Source: Paenibacillus sp. (GTDB taxonomy: Bacteria; Bacillota; Bacilli; Paenibacillales; Paenibacillaceae). Taken from it: DNA of 64,000 bases. The stretch is taken from assembly GCA_023512345.1 (NCBI GenBank), contig JAILZT010000009.1, forward strand, positions 62,001-126,000, in the 5' to 3' direction. Each line of letters opens with the position of its first letter. The stretch's first letter is position 1. A model generated the notes under the pieces. It saw only the letters and a program-made list of their open reading frames with translations, did no database searches and was not told the origin of the DNA. Shown here in pieces: positions 1-9,253 of this stretch. The position numbers and the translations under genes are program-made.

Positions 1-1
1 G

Positions 2-880
2 GAAGATAACCTGAAGCAGTTTAGGGGTAGTCCTGATTTACTGCAGAATATGCGAGTTAATTATGGATTGCCGAGCCGTATTTACTGTAGATACGATGAA
101 CTCGTAACTAATACACCGGAGAATCAAGTCATCCTGTTAGCCTTAGAGGTTGCATCTAAGTTCAGACTTAATCAGGCTACCTGTCAAAAAGTGAACCGTT
201 ATCGTTCAGAGTTCAAGATGTTATGTGAAGCACACCAAGGTAACGATTGGCCTATCTTTCATTACAACCGGCTGAACCAGCATTACGAGCCTGTACACGT
301 ACTCGCCAGATATATCGTGGAACAGTTAGCGGTTAATGATATTTACCAGACCAGCAGGAGTTCATTCTTTTCCATGATGATTGACATGAATCAATTGTTT
401 GAAGACTTCGTAGGGACCTATCTAAAGAGATACCTACCTAATAAATATAAAGTAGAGTCTCAGAGGAGAATCACGGATGCGATTCAAGTAGGAGGAAGCA
501 GCTATCGGCATATGATCCCAGATCTCTTGGTTCAAGATACAACGACTAAGCAAATACGTGTTCTTGATGTGAAGTATAAGAACTATGGTGCTAAGAATGT
601 GGAAAATGCGGATCTATACCAATTAGCATTCTATGCTCAGTACTTCAATAGGGAACATCAAAGTCCACATCATTCTGTTATCGTATATCCACGATTTAAG
701 GATAATCCAGAGGACGGAGCTGTTCAGATTGAGTTGTTGAGAGGGACACCGGCGGAAGGCTACCTCTCAACGAAGTGTTTGCGGATTGAGTCGGTGCTTG
801 AGCTAATTGCTACACGGAATGAGGTTGAACTTAGGGAGTTGGCGGTTTGGTTGGTGGCGGGGAATCAAACATATATATAA
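2..880 (+). CDS. mcrC: McrC-like restriction system subunit, 5'-truncated by the window edge
   Basis: The reading frame is open from the first bases of the window, so the true start lies upstream; 292 codons are visible. The piece before the first ATG (position 50) reads LKQFRGSPDLLQNM and fits the McrC family, where an RGxxD segment precedes the conserved CRYDE motif, here CRYDEL. A nuclease-like PD-(D/E)xK core follows: IPDLLV, then VLDVKYK about 20 residues on. In McrBC systems McrC binds the McrB GTPase and carries the nuclease that cuts methylated DNA. McrB would be expected upstream, outside the window. Family assignment is from motifs; a different DUF2357-type partner nuclease is possible. 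A strong bidirectional terminator follows. Confidence 0.75.
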   Translation, partial: EDNLKQFRGSPDLLQNMRVNYGLPSRIYCRYDELVTNTPENQVILLALEVASKFRLNQATCQKVNRYRSEFKMLCEAHQGNDWPIFHYNRLNQHYEPVHVLARYIVEQLAVNDIYQTSRSSFFSMMIDMNQLFEDFVGTYLKRYLPNKYKVESQRRITDAIQVGGSSYRHMIPDLLVQDTTTKQIRVLDVKYKNYGAKNVENADLYQLAFYAQYFNREHQSPHHSVIVYPRFKDNPEDGAVQIELLRGTPAEGYLSTKCLRIESVLELIATRNEVELRELAVWLVAGNQTYI

Positions 881-958
881 AGACCGCAATGAATAATGAA
901 AATCTCTCTTGGTTGGATATATTAAAAGCGTTACCCTTTAATGTTCGCCCTTCCATAC

Positions 959-1017
959 AAAAAAAGCCTCTCCTAAAGTGGATGTTTCGAGCATCCACTC
1001 TAAGGAGGGCTTTTTTT
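959..1017. terminator. Bidirectional terminator between mcrC and adhE
   Basis: An A-run, a long stem built on CCTAAAGTGGATG paired with CATCCACTCTAAGG around loop TTTCGAG, and a T-run form a rho-independent terminator usable on both strands. The flanking genes converge here. Confidence 0.9.
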
Positions 1018-1028
1018 GACCCCTATTT

Positions 1029-3656
1029 CTAAAATCTACCGTAGAACGCATCCCGATAAATATCTGCAAATTCTATGACTAGGGGCATACGGGGATTGGC
1101 TGTTGTGCATTGGTCCTCGAAGGCGAGGTCGGCCAGGAAGTCGACCTTTGATTCAAAATCGGAGGGGTCGAAGCCGAGATCCTGGAATTTCTCCGGGATG
1201 CCGAGCGATTGGTTCAGCTTGCGGATAGCCATAATCAAGCTGTTAACCCCCTCTTCCGTGGTGCTTGCTGCCATCCCCAGCATTCTAGCGATTTCCGCAT
1301 AACGCTCATCGGCGATAAAATAGCGATATTTCGGGAATGACGCGAATTTTGACGGCTTCTGGGCATTATACCGAATGACGTGCGGCATCAGAATCGCGTT
1401 CGTACGGCCGTGTGGCGTATGGTATTCTCCACCCCATTTATGCGCTAAGCTGTGGTTAATACCGAGGAAGGCATTTGCGAAAGCCATTCCGGCGATCGTT
1501 GAAGCATTATGCATTTTCTCACGAGCAGTGGGGTCTCCCGTATGAAATGATTTTTCCAAGTACTGAAATACAAGCTTGATGGCATGGAGTGCCAAACCAT
1601 CGGTATAGTCACTCGCCATGACGGAAACATAGGCTTCAATAGCATGCGTCAGCACGTCCATTCCGGTATCCGCAACTGCCGTTTTCGGAAGGGAAAACAC
1701 AAGCTCCGGATCAATGATCGCCACGTCCGGCGTTAATTCGTAATCCGCAAGCGGGTACTTGGTATGTCCTTCCTTTTTATCCGTGATAACCGCGAATGAA
1801 GTCACTTCTGAACCCGTTCCTGACGTTGTCGGAATCGCGACGAATTGGGCTTTAACGCCTAATCGCGGATATTTGTAAACCCGTTTACGGATATCCAGGA
1901 ACTTCTGCTTCAGAGAATGGAAACTCGTGTCCGGGTATTCGTAAAAGAGCCACATCGCCTTCGCTGCGTCCATGGGCGAGCCGCCACCCAGCGCAATAAT
2001 GCAATCCGGTTGGAAGTTTTCCATCATTCGAGTCCCGCGTTCAACCGTCTCCACAGACGGATCTGGTTCGACATCGGCAAAGATTTCGATAGTAACCGGC
2101 TCCGAACGTTTTCTTAAGTAATATTCGATTTTTTCCACATAGCCCAGCTTCACCATCATTTCGTCGGTAACGATAAGCACCTTGGAGATGTTAGGCATTT
2201 TTTGGAGATACTGCGTGGACCCTTTTTCAAAGTAGATTTTAGGCGGAATTTTGAACCATTGCATATTCACCGTCCGGTATGCGACACGTTTGATGTTGAT
2301 TAAGTTGACTGCAGATACATTGGAGGTGGTCGAGTTTTTGCCGTAGGAACCACAACCTAAAGTTAGTGATGGCAAGTTGGTGTTGTAAATGTCGCCAATA
2401 GCGCCCTGAGTCGAAGGGGAATTAACAATTACTCGTCCGGTCTGTAACTTCTTCGCGAAGGCCTCAATCACCGACTTGTCCTCGGAGTGAATGACGGAAG
2501 AGTGGCCCAAACCACCGAAAGCGACAATTTCCGCTGCACGATCAATACCTTCTTCGGCCGATGATACCTTATAACATGCCAGAACGGGGCTTAGTTTCTC
2601 GGCGGACAGCGGAAAGTCCGTTCCCACGCCTTCCAATTCGGCAACGAGTATCTTGGTGTCCTTAGGTACCTGAAGGCCGGCCATCTCGGCAATTTTATAA
2701 GCAGGTTGTCCGACTATAGCACCATTAACGGCACATCTCTCCCCGGTAATCACCAAACTGGATACCGCATCTGTTTCTGTTTTATCTAAAAAATAACATC
2801 CGTAATCTGTCATCAATTCCCTGACCTGCTCATAAATCGGTTCCTCAATGATCACGGCTTGTTCGGAAGCGCAGATCATGCCATTATCGAAAGTTTTGGA
2901 AAGAATAAGATCGTTAACCGCTTGTCTCGGATCAGCCGTTTTTTCAATAAAACATGGGACATTACCCGGTCCGACACCAAGCGCAGGCTTGCCGGTACTA
3001 TAAGCGGCCTTTACCATGGCCGAGCCGCCTGTGGCCAGAACCAGAGCTACATCCGGATGATTCATGAGCAGTTGTGTAGCTTCGAGTGATGGATTCTCAA
3101 TCCACTGCACACAGTGTTCCGGGCCGCCTGCTGCTACTGCTGCATCGAGCAATGTCTTTGCCGATTCGGAACTGCATTTCTGTGCAGACGGATGAAAAGC
3201 AAAAATGATGGGGTTCCGCGTTTTCGTGGCAATCAGTGTTTTAAATATTGTGGTGGAGGTTGGATTCGTTACAGGTGTAACACCGGCGATAATGCCAACC
3301 GGCTCGGCTACCCGCTGGTAATTCTCATAAGGATTTTCTTCAATGATACCAACGGTTTTGTCATTTTTGATGCTGTTATAAATGTATTCTGTTGCAAAAA
3401 GGTTCTTCGTGATTTTATCTTCGTACACGCCGCGTCCGGTTTCTTCAATCGCCATCTTTGCAAGCAGCATATGCTTGTCTAATCCGGCAAGTGCCATTGC
3501 CTGAACTATGCGGTCAATCTGTTCTTGATTCATAGAAAGGAACATTTCTTGCGAAGCCCTCGCGCGGGTAACCAGACGGTTGACCTCTTCCTCTGCGGAA
3601 CGATTCTTCTCTGTCATGCTTTCCTTACCTTCTGCCTGGCTTTGTTTGACAGCCAT
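1029..3656 (-). CDS. adhE: Bifunctional acetaldehyde-CoA/alcohol dehydrogenase AdhE
   Basis: AdhE reduces acetyl-CoA to acetaldehyde and then ethanol, reoxidising NADH in fermentation; it usually forms cytosolic filaments (spirosomes). The protein is 875 aa, normal for the family. The N-terminal half is the CoA-dependent aldehyde dehydrogenase with catalytic Cys262 in the context FDNGMICASEQ. The C-terminal half is the iron-dependent alcohol dehydrogenase with GGGSPMDAAKAMW, GTGSEVT and the metal-binding segment HSLAHKWGGEYHTPHG. The longest frame starts at 3692, but GGGGAGG lies 7 nt before the ATG at 3656, so that start (MAVKQSQ) is chosen; ATG 3659 directly precedes it. It diverges from pflB, which supplies its acetyl-CoA. 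No palindrome matching a Rex or Fnr site was evident in the 185 bp between them. Confidence 0.96.
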   Translation of the reverse strand: MAVKQSQAEGKESMTEKNRSAEEEVNRLVTRARASQEMFLSMNQEQIDRIVQAMALAGLDKHMLLAKMAIEETGRGVYEDKITKNLFATEYIYNSIKNDKTVGIIEENPYENYQRVAEPVGIIAGVTPVTNPTSTTIFKTLIATKTRNPIIFAFHPSAQKCSSESAKTLLDAAVAAGGPEHCVQWIENPSLEATQLLMNHPDVALVLATGGSAMVKAAYSTGKPALGVGPGNVPCFIEKTADPRQAVNDLILSKTFDNGMICASEQAVIIEEPIYEQVRELMTDYGCYFLDKTETDAVSSLVITGERCAVNGAIVGQPAYKIAEMAGLQVPKDTKILVAELEGVGTDFPLSAEKLSPVLACYKVSSAEEGIDRAAEIVAFGGLGHSSVIHSEDKSVIEAFAKKLQTGRVIVNSPSTQGAIGDIYNTNLPSLTLGCGSYGKNSTTSNVSAVNLINIKRVAYRTVNMQWFKIPPKIYFEKGSTQYLQKMPNISKVLIVTDEMMVKLGYVEKIEYYLRKRSEPVTIEIFADVEPDPSVETVERGTRMMENFQPDCIIALGGGSPMDAAKAMWLFYEYPDTSFHSLKQKFLDIRKRVYKYPRLGVKAQFVAIPTTSGTGSEVTSFAVITDKKEGHTKYPLADYELTPDVAIIDPELVFSLPKTAVADTGMDVLTHAIEAYVSVMASDYTDGLALHAIKLVFQYLEKSFHTGDPTAREKMHNASTIAGMAFANAFLGINHSLAHKWGGEYHTPHGRTNAILMPHVIRYNAQKPSKFASFPKYRYFIADERYAEIARMLGMAASTTEEGVNSLIMAIRKLNQSLGIPEKFQDLGFDPSDFESKVDFLADLAFEDQCTTANPRMPLVIEFADIYRDAFYGRF

Positions 3657-3708
3657 CATTATTCCTCCCCGCCATAAAGTCGTTATAAACAAGTTCAGTT
3701 TTTCCTGC

Positions 3709-3753
3709 TTACGTTTTATTATCCCCGTTTCCAGTTTCCCCCGAACTATCCAT
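3709..3753 (-). other. Possible 14-codon leader ORF upstream of adhE
   Basis: ATG at 3753 is preceded by AAAGGAGG at 7 nt spacing, better than many full genes in this window. The frame reads [14 protein letters not shown] and stops at 3709, about 50 nt before the adhE start. It has no run of one amino acid that would suggest a classic attenuation peptide. It may be a translated leader or a chance match; there is no homology support. Confidence 0.35.
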
Positions 3754-3841
3754 TTATGTACCTCCTTTAGATTTGCTAAGAAGGATCATACTAAGCACAT
3801 CTCGTAAACATGACGAAGGTGATAAAGGAGGAAACAACGCG

Positions 3842-6070
3842 ATGCAGGCATGGGAAGGGTTTAAATCAGGAAGCTGGCAGGAAGAGATCGATGTTCGCCA
3901 GTTCATCCAACTCAACTACGAACCGTATGTGGGTGATCCCTCTTTTCTGGTGGGTCCCACGGAAGCCACGCAGCAACTCTGGAAGCAGTTCATGGACCTC
4001 GCCAAGAAAGAACGAGACCAAGGTGGAGTTCTAGATATGGATACTGAGGTGGTTTCCAGCATTACTTCGCATGGACCCGGCTATTTGAATAAGGAACTTG
4101 AAGTAATCGTGGGTATTCAAACGGACAAACCGTTCAAGCGGGCACTTCAACCTTACGGCGGGATCCGAATGGCCAAAAATGCTTGTGAATCATACGGTTA
4201 TGAACTGGATCCGGAAATCGAGCATATTTTCTCCACTTACCGGAAAACGCACAATCAAGGCGTATTTGACGGTTATTCGCCTGCCATGAGTCTCGCCAGA
4301 AAAGCGGGGATCATTACAGGGCTTCCGGATGCCTATGGCCGGGGACGAATTATCGGCGATTACCGGCGCGTTGCCTTATATGGCACGGATTTTCTAGCCA
4401 AAAGCAAAAAAAATGAGCGCTCCTTCTTCGACGAACGCACGATGACTGAAGATATAATTCGGGCACGTGAGGAAATTGCGGAGCAGCTTCGTGCCCTTAC
4501 GGAGCTGAAGCAGATGGCGGACAGCTATGGATTCGATATTACGAAGCCGGCGGAGACCGCGCAGGAAGCTTTTCAATGGCTATACTTCGGGTATCTTGCC
4601 GCAATCAAGGAACAGAATGGGGCGGCTATGAGTCTTGGCCGTACCTCCACCTTTTTGGACATCTATATAGCGCGAGATCTAAAGGAGCAGAGGTTAACGG
4701 AGCAAGGGGCACAGGAGCTCGTCGATCATTTTGTCCTGAAGCTGCGTATGGTAAAATTCGCAAGGACACCGGAATATAACGCGCTATTCAGCGGTGATCC
4801 AACATGGGTCACCGAGTCGCTCGGAGGCATCGGTCTGGACGGGCGTCCGTTAGTCACCAAGACCACCTTTCGGTTCCTGCATACGTTGGAGACGCTTGGG
4901 CCATCGCCGGAACCGAATTTGACCGTACTTTGGTCCCATCGGCTCCCGCAGCAGTTCAAGGAATATTGTACGCGCATGACGATTCAGACAAGCTCACTTC
5001 AGTATGAGAATGATGATTTAATGCGGACTTATTTTGGTGATGATTATGGAATTGCCTGCTGTGTGTCTGCCATGCGGATCGGAAAGCAAATGCAGTATTT
5101 TGGCGCTCGGGCAAATCTGGCCAAAGCACTGTTGTATGCAATTAACGGCGGAATGGATGAACAAATGAATGTGCAAGTATCCCCGCCAATGCGGCCCATT
5201 CTGTCGGACAAGCTGGATTATGACGAAGTAATGGACGCCTTTGACTATATGATGGAGTGGCTTGCGGAGCTCTATATTAACACTTTGAATGTAATCCACT
5301 ACATGCACGATAAATACTGTTATGAACGTATCGAGATGGCGCTTCACGATCAGGAAACGATGCGAACGATGGCAACCGGGATTGCCGGGCTGTCGGTCGT
5401 AACCGATTCGCTCAGCGCCATTAAATATGCTAACGTTCGGCCAGTTCGAGATGAGAATGGTCTTGCTGTTGACTATATTGTTGAAGGGGAATATCCCGCT
5501 TACGGCAACAACGATGACCGTGCCGATGATATCGCTATTGACCTCGTCAAACGGTTCTATCGCAAGCTGAAGAAGCATTCGACTTATAGAGAGGCCAAGA
5601 CCACAATGTCGGTGCTGACCATTACCTCGAATGTGGTATACGGTAAGCTAACCGGGAATACCCCTGATGGGAGAAAGAAAGGTGAGCCATTCGCTCCAGG
5701 GGCGAACCCGATGCATGGTAGAGACCGCAAAGGTGCGATTGCTTCGTTGGCCTCCGTGGCCAAGCTGCCCTATGAATACGCCTTAGATGGCATATCGAAT
5801 ACGTTCTCGATTATACCGGGTGCCCTTGGGAAAAGTGAAGAAGATCGAATCCGTAATCTGACTGCACTTCTTGACGGGTATACAGCTAAAGATGGCCATC
5901 ATCTTAATATTAATGTGTTCGACACGAAAACCTTACGTGACGCGATGGAGCATCCGGAGCAATATCCACAACTCACGATACGAGTGTCTGGTTATGCGGT
6001 TAATTTCACCAAACTGACGAGAGAGCAGCAGCTCGATGTCATCAACAGAACCTTTCATGAAAAAATCTGA
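3842..6070 (+). CDS. pflB: Formate acetyltransferase (pyruvate formate-lyase)
   Basis: This glycyl-radical enzyme converts pyruvate and CoA to acetyl-CoA and formate under anaerobic conditions. The 742-aa product has the adjacent catalytic cysteines Cys406-Cys407 in IACCVSAM and the glycyl-radical motif RVSGYAV with Gly717 near the C-terminus. The start is ATG 3842 (MQAWEGF), with AAAGGAGG about 9 nt upstream; an in-frame extension to 3773 has no ribosome site. It is divergent from adhE. The radical-SAM activating enzyme gene (pflA), often directly downstream, is absent: the next gene is an aldo/keto reductase behind a terminator. Confidence 0.97.
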   Translation: MQAWEGFKSGSWQEEIDVRQFIQLNYEPYVGDPSFLVGPTEATQQLWKQFMDLAKKERDQGGVLDMDTEVVSSITSHGPGYLNKELEVIVGIQTDKPFKRALQPYGGIRMAKNACESYGYELDPEIEHIFSTYRKTHNQGVFDGYSPAMSLARKAGIITGLPDAYGRGRIIGDYRRVALYGTDFLAKSKKNERSFFDERTMTEDIIRAREEIAEQLRALTELKQMADSYGFDITKPAETAQEAFQWLYFGYLAAIKEQNGAAMSLGRTSTFLDIYIARDLKEQRLTEQGAQELVDHFVLKLRMVKFARTPEYNALFSGDPTWVTESLGGIGLDGRPLVTKTTFRFLHTLETLGPSPEPNLTVLWSHRLPQQFKEYCTRMTIQTSSLQYENDDLMRTYFGDDYGIACCVSAMRIGKQMQYFGARANLAKALLYAINGGMDEQMNVQVSPPMRPILSDKLDYDEVMDAFDYMMEWLAELYINTLNVIHYMHDKYCYERIEMALHDQETMRTMATGIAGLSVVTDSLSAIKYANVRPVRDENGLAVDYIVEGEYPAYGNNDDRADDIAIDLVKRFYRKLKKHSTYREAKTTMSVLTITSNVVYGKLTGNTPDGRKKGEPFAPGANPMHGRDRKGAIASLASVAKLPYEYALDGISNTFSIIPGALGKSEEDRIRNLTALLDGYTAKDGHHLNINVFDTKTLRDAMEHPEQYPQLTIRVSGYAVNFTKLTREQQLDVINRTFHEKI

Positions 6071-6133
6071 TGGGGGAAGTGCTGGTGGAGCAGAAACAAG
6101 GGCGTTTTTTAGTTTCTTATGAGTAAAGAGAAC

Positions 6134-6156
6134 AGGCACCTTAGGGTGTCTTTTTT
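6134..6156 (+). terminator. pflB terminator
   Basis: GGCACC-TTAG-GGTGTC hairpin followed by six T, 64 nt after the pflB stop. Confidence 0.85.
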
Positions 6157-6301
6157 CTTTTTACGGTAGCCTCAATTCGCTATTTAGCAGAATTATGGAA
6201 CCTATTGTTTCTTTGATATACTTGTACCATTGAGTCAAGCGGCTACTCGGAGTTGCCATGAAAAAAAACTAAAATAAGAAGCTTACAAGGAGGAAATGTA
6301 G

Positions 6302-7207
6302 ATGAAACAAAATCGCCTAGGAAAATCGGACCTTTATGTAAGTGAGGTTGGTCTCGGCTGTATGACTGTTGGAACTGACGAAACCAAGGCCGTATCTATT
6401 ATTCAAGAAGCGTTAGAACTCGGTATCAATTTTTTCGATACTGCTGACCTATATGATCATGGGCGAAACGAGGAGCTTCTCGGAAAAGCGATTAAACATC
6501 ATCGCTCCGACGTTATCGTGGCAACAAAAGTTGGAAATCGCCGACTACCGGGCAAAGAGGTTTCGACATGGGACCCTTCTAAATCGTATATACTATCGGC
6601 AGTAAGAGAAAGCCTCAGAAGACTTGGCACAGATTATATCGATTTGTATCAGCTGCACGGAGGAACGATTGAGGATCCAATCGAGGAGACTATTGAAGCC
6701 TTTGAGGAGTTGAAGAAAGAGGGGCTGATTCGCCATTACGGGATATCATCCATACGTCCGAATGTCATTAGGGAATATGTCCGTCGTTCGAGTATTACAA
6801 GCTTGATGAGCCAGTACAGTATGCTTGATCGGCGTCCTGAGGAGGAGGTGCTTCCACAACTGATGGAGCATGAGATCGGCTTAATTGCACGGGGGCCGCT
6901 TGCAGGTGGCATCTTAACGTCTGGAGGGGCGAATAAGGCAGAACGAGACTATCTAGATTATAGCCGTGAGGAGTTATCCGCAGTTCGACAAAGACTTGTT
7001 GAGCTAGCAGGCGATACGAGCACACTGGGGCAGATGGCGATCCGGTATGTGCTGAATGAACCTGGAGTGAGCGTTACGATCCCAGGTGCGAGCAGCATAG
7101 AGCAGCTTCGGAACAACGTTTCCGCTACCGGCACACCGCTTTCAGCCGACGAACGGGATGCAATTCGGGCAGCAACCAGAGCAAACTGTTACACTATTCA
7201 CCGTTGA
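6302..7207 (+). CDS. Aldo/keto reductase
   Basis: A 301-aa NAD(P)H-dependent oxidoreductase of the aldo/keto reductase superfamily, with the usual TIM-barrel length. The catalytic tetrad is visible: Asp46 and Tyr51 in FDTADLYDHG, Lys76 in VATKVG and His119 in YQLHGG. The C-terminal part has the cofactor-binding pattern TIPGASS followed by EQLRNN. AAGGAGG precedes ATG 6302. The gene stands alone between the pflB terminator and a convergent lipoprotein gene. The substrate cannot be read from the sequence; reduction of aldehydes is a reasonable guess beside fermentation genes, but that is inference from position only. Confidence 0.9.
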   Translation: MKQNRLGKSDLYVSEVGLGCMTVGTDETKAVSIIQEALELGINFFDTADLYDHGRNEELLGKAIKHHRSDVIVATKVGNRRLPGKEVSTWDPSKSYILSAVRESLRRLGTDYIDLYQLHGGTIEDPIEETIEAFEELKKEGLIRHYGISSIRPNVIREYVRRSSITSLMSQYSMLDRRPEEEVLPQLMEHEIGLIARGPLAGGILTSGGANKAERDYLDYSREELSAVRQRLVELAGDTSTLGQMAIRYVLNEPGVSVTIPGASSIEQLRNNVSATGTPLSADERDAIRAATRANCYTIHR

Positions 7208-7223
7208 TTCTTTGATTGTTATA

Positions 7224-8012
7224 TTATTGGTAATCTTTGATTGTAATGGGAATGGACCCAATTAAAATTACAGCATTTTTATTACTATATTTCTGAGCCC
7301 ATAATACTTCAAAGGTTAGGGAATCAACATGCAGTTTAGTAAATTCGGTCTTAGGAAAACTCAGGCCTAGTTTAAACATGGCATTTTTATCACTAACGGT
7401 GACTTGTTGAAAATCAATGTTCTTGCGTAAAGAAATTAAATCATCAGGAAGAATTATATCAACATCTTGCTCCGCACTTTTCTCTTTATAATTAAATTGA
7501 GCAGAATAAGTGAGTTTACCTAGTTTATTTTGAAAATTTCCTGAACCAAGGAACTTAAGTTTGTTTTCGGGTATGTTTTCTTGTGATACATACTTTTGTA
7601 AAATATATTGACCCGTATGAATTATAACTGTTTTTCCATTATCAAGAGTTAGTTGTGCTTTGTTAAAAGAAGGTATAAATTCATTTAAGGTGAAGTAAAG
7701 TTTGTTATCAAGAATATTAGGAGAATTAACAGTAGTTTTATGGGTGACCTGCTCATTATCTTGCATAAGAGAAATTTCTTTAATATTTATATTGTCTACA
7801 GAATAAGGCAGGAAAAGAGTGATTTTTTTATTAGCCGTTGTGGGGCTCTCTACAAACAGAAGATAATTTGATTCATTAAGTGTATATGATTGAATCTTTT
7901 TAAGAATAGTATCTTCAACCTGATCTTTTTTTGTAATATTGTTCTGCGAAGTGCAAGACACAGCTATAAATACAATTAGAACTAGGGACATTATAGTAAG
8001 TAAACGTTTCAA
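7224..8012 (-). CDS. Putative lipoprotein of unknown function
   Basis: The N-terminus is a lipoprotein signal peptide: MKRLLTIMS, a hydrophobic stretch, then lipobox AVSC and a Ser/Asn-rich linker, so the mature protein should be membrane-anchored outside the cell. The remaining ~240 residues are rich in beta-forming alternating patterns and were not recognised as any family. The longest frame begins at ATG 8024, but that ATG overlaps the only ribosome site (AAGGA); TTG 8012 lies 11 nt after it and gives a typical signal peptide, so it is preferred. The A+T content is visibly higher than in neighbouring genes. It converges on the aldo/keto reductase gene. Confidence 0.7.
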   Translation of the reverse strand: MKRLLTIMSLVLIVFIAVSCTSQNNITKKDQVEDTILKKIQSYTLNESNYLLFVESPTTANKKITLFLPYSVDNINIKEISLMQDNEQVTHKTTVNSPNILDNKLYFTLNEFIPSFNKAQLTLDNGKTVIIHTGQYILQKYVSQENIPENKLKFLGSGNFQNKLGKLTYSAQFNYKEKSAEQDVDIILPDDLISLRKNIDFQQVTVSDKNAMFKLGLSFPKTEFTKLHVDSLTFEVLWAQKYSNKNAVILIGSIPITIKDYQ

Positions 8013-8046
8013 TAGCACACACATCCTTGTTTAAAATAAAAGAGAA

Positions 8047-8066
8047 GCCACTTTACTGAAAGTGGC
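8047..8066. repeat. Perfect inverted repeat in the lipoprotein gene leader
   Basis: GCCACTTT-ACTG-AAAGTGGC. On the minus strand it is followed by TTCTCTTTTATTTT, a weak terminator-like context upstream of the lipoprotein start. Confidence 0.55.
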
Positions 8067-8211
8067 CAACCCGTTAGCAAATATATTATATCACACAAAA
8101 TATAACAATTTTTTACGAATCCTGGCATCTATACATCACTTCGAGCGAGGAGCCATGTTTGCTTGTTGTTCCTGTGGTGCTGCGTGCAAAGCCTATGATG
8201 CGGAGATGGAG

Positions 8212-8234
8212 AGCACCTTAACAGGTGCTTTTTT
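8212..8234 (+). terminator. Orphan rho-independent terminator
   Basis: AGCACCT-TAAC-AGGTGCT followed by TTTTTT. No convincing plus-strand gene precedes it between 8025 and 8211, so it may end an unannotated small RNA. The rest of the 8013-8358 gap shows only the LytTR gene promoter region. Confidence 0.8.
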
Positions 8235-8303
8235 GCTTTTATTTAGTGACAATCCACCACCCATTGCAACAAACCTACAAGATCATGCAGGAAAACGAAT
8301 TAA

Positions 8304-8332
8304 AGTAGTTTTAGTAACGTTTTGCTTATAAT
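8304..8332 (+). promoter_or_regulatory. Probable promoter and repeat upstream of the LytTR gene
   Basis: A consensus -10 TATAAT lies at 8327-8332 but the -35 region is poor. In its place are AGTAGTTTT and AGTAACGTTTT in direct repeat, and an outer inverted pair AAAACG (8292-8297) and CGTTTT (8318-8323). A weak -35 with repeats fits a promoter needing an activator, possibly the LytTR protein itself. Confidence 0.45.
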
Positions 8333-8358
8333 ATGAGTTGTGAAAGGAGGCAGCGAAA

Positions 8359-8805
8359 TTGGAAATTATATTTGAAGCTGACTCGGGATTGGATCGAAGT
8401 GTCGCAAAAGTAACAACCCATCCTGATGAAAAAGAACAGTGGGGGCATATCGAAAAAGCCATAGGCAGCTCTGAAAAAAAGATGGTAGTGATCAATGCTA
8501 AAAATAATCGTAATGTTCAAATTTTGTTAAGCTCTATAGCGGTAATCGAATCGGAAGATCGAATGTGTAGTGTGCGAGTTATTACTGGAGAGATGTTTTT
8601 ACTTAATAAACGGTTGAAGGTGGCGGAAGAAAGCCTTGATTCCTCTCTTTTTGTGAAAATCAATAATCAAACCATCATCAATACAAGTTACATTAAGGAG
8701 TTTTCATCCACAGATAACGCAAGGATTAAGGTGTTGTTAACGGATCAGTCCAGCTACTTTGTCAGTCGTTTTTACATAAAAAATTTCAGGAGGAATTTAT
8801 CATGA
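8359..8805 (+). CDS. LytTR-family DNA-binding regulator
   Basis: A 148-aa protein whose C-terminal ~95 residues form a LytTR DNA-binding domain: the segment from IAVIESEDRMCSVRVITG through LFVKINNQTIINTSYIKEF to the terminal YFVSRFYIKNFRRNL is typical of the family. It lacks a receiver domain. The start is TTG 8359 with AAAGGAGG about 9 nt upstream. It overlaps the next gene by four bases (ATGA), so the two are translationally coupled. LytTR regulators of this size are commonly encoded with a DUF3021 membrane protein and thought to form an autoregulated pair; the target regulon is unknown. Confidence 0.87.
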   Translation: MEIIFEADSGLDRSVAKVTTHPDEKEQWGHIEKAIGSSEKKMVVINAKNNRNVQILLSSIAVIESEDRMCSVRVITGEMFLLNKRLKVAEESLDSSLFVKINNQTIINTSYIKEFSSTDNARIKVLLTDQSSYFVSRFYIKNFRRNLS

Positions 8806-9212
8806 TAAGCCAATTGAAACATTCGTTTTTTCAAGTATTTACGATCACATTCTTATGGGTAACGTTACTTTTCACTCTATTCTTGAAGGATCAATCTATC
8901 AGTATCTTGTATCTGTGGAATATTGCGGGTATCTCTATTATTTCCGCCGGATTATTTGGAGTGATGTATAATGCGCTGTGGAATTATTACACTTTAAAAC
9001 CCGTATGGAATATCCTAATTTCTTCAACGGTTAATATGGTTGGTGGGATGATTATGGTTTGGTTATTCTCCGTAGAGATGTTTCAACTCATATTGCCTTG
9101 GTTGCCTGGAATGTTGCTGCTATCTGTTGTGTTGCATACTATAGCTTTTTATTTCTACGCTAGAATGGATAGTAAGAAAAATGCTGATGAGTTGAATAAG
9201 ATTTTGAAATAG
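8802..9212 (+). CDS. DUF3021-family membrane protein
   Basis: A 136-aa integral membrane protein with four hydrophobic segments, roughly residues 10-27, 37-57, 70-90 and 95-116, and a short basic C-terminal tail. Length, topology and coupling to a LytTR regulator match DUF3021 proteins. It overlaps the LytTR gene by ATGA and has GGAGG just upstream inside that gene. It may modulate the regulator from the membrane, which is inference from the conserved pairing. Confidence 0.82.
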   Translation: MISQLKHSFFQVFTITFLWVTLLFTLFLKDQSISILYLWNIAGISIISAGLFGVMYNALWNYYTLKPVWNILISSTVNMVGGMIMVWLFSVEMFQLILPWLPGMLLLSVVLHTIAFYFYARMDSKKNADELNKILK

Positions 9213-9213
9213 G

Positions 9214-9241
9214 AAAAAACCCCGTCATAGAGCGGGGTTTT
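9214..9241. terminator. Bidirectional terminator
   Basis: AAAACCCCG-TCATAGAG-CGGGGTTTT with A- and T-runs on either side, between the convergent DUF3021 and WYL genes. Confidence 0.9.
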
Positions 9242-9253
9242 AAGTTTTTAGAG

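Noticed and set aside
847..1032. 61-codon plus-strand ORF after mcrC
   Set aside because: It overlaps the mcrC end and reads straight through the strong terminator hairpin; no ribosome site.
5018..5578. 186-codon antisense ORF inside pflB
   Set aside because: Shadow of the conserved pflB frame; no ribosome site.
8062..8331. 89-codon ORF with a Cys-rich middle (MFACCSCGAAC)
   Set aside because: The frame crosses a hairpin and the orphan terminator, the internal ATG has its GGAG only 2 nt upstream, and composition is not protein-like.
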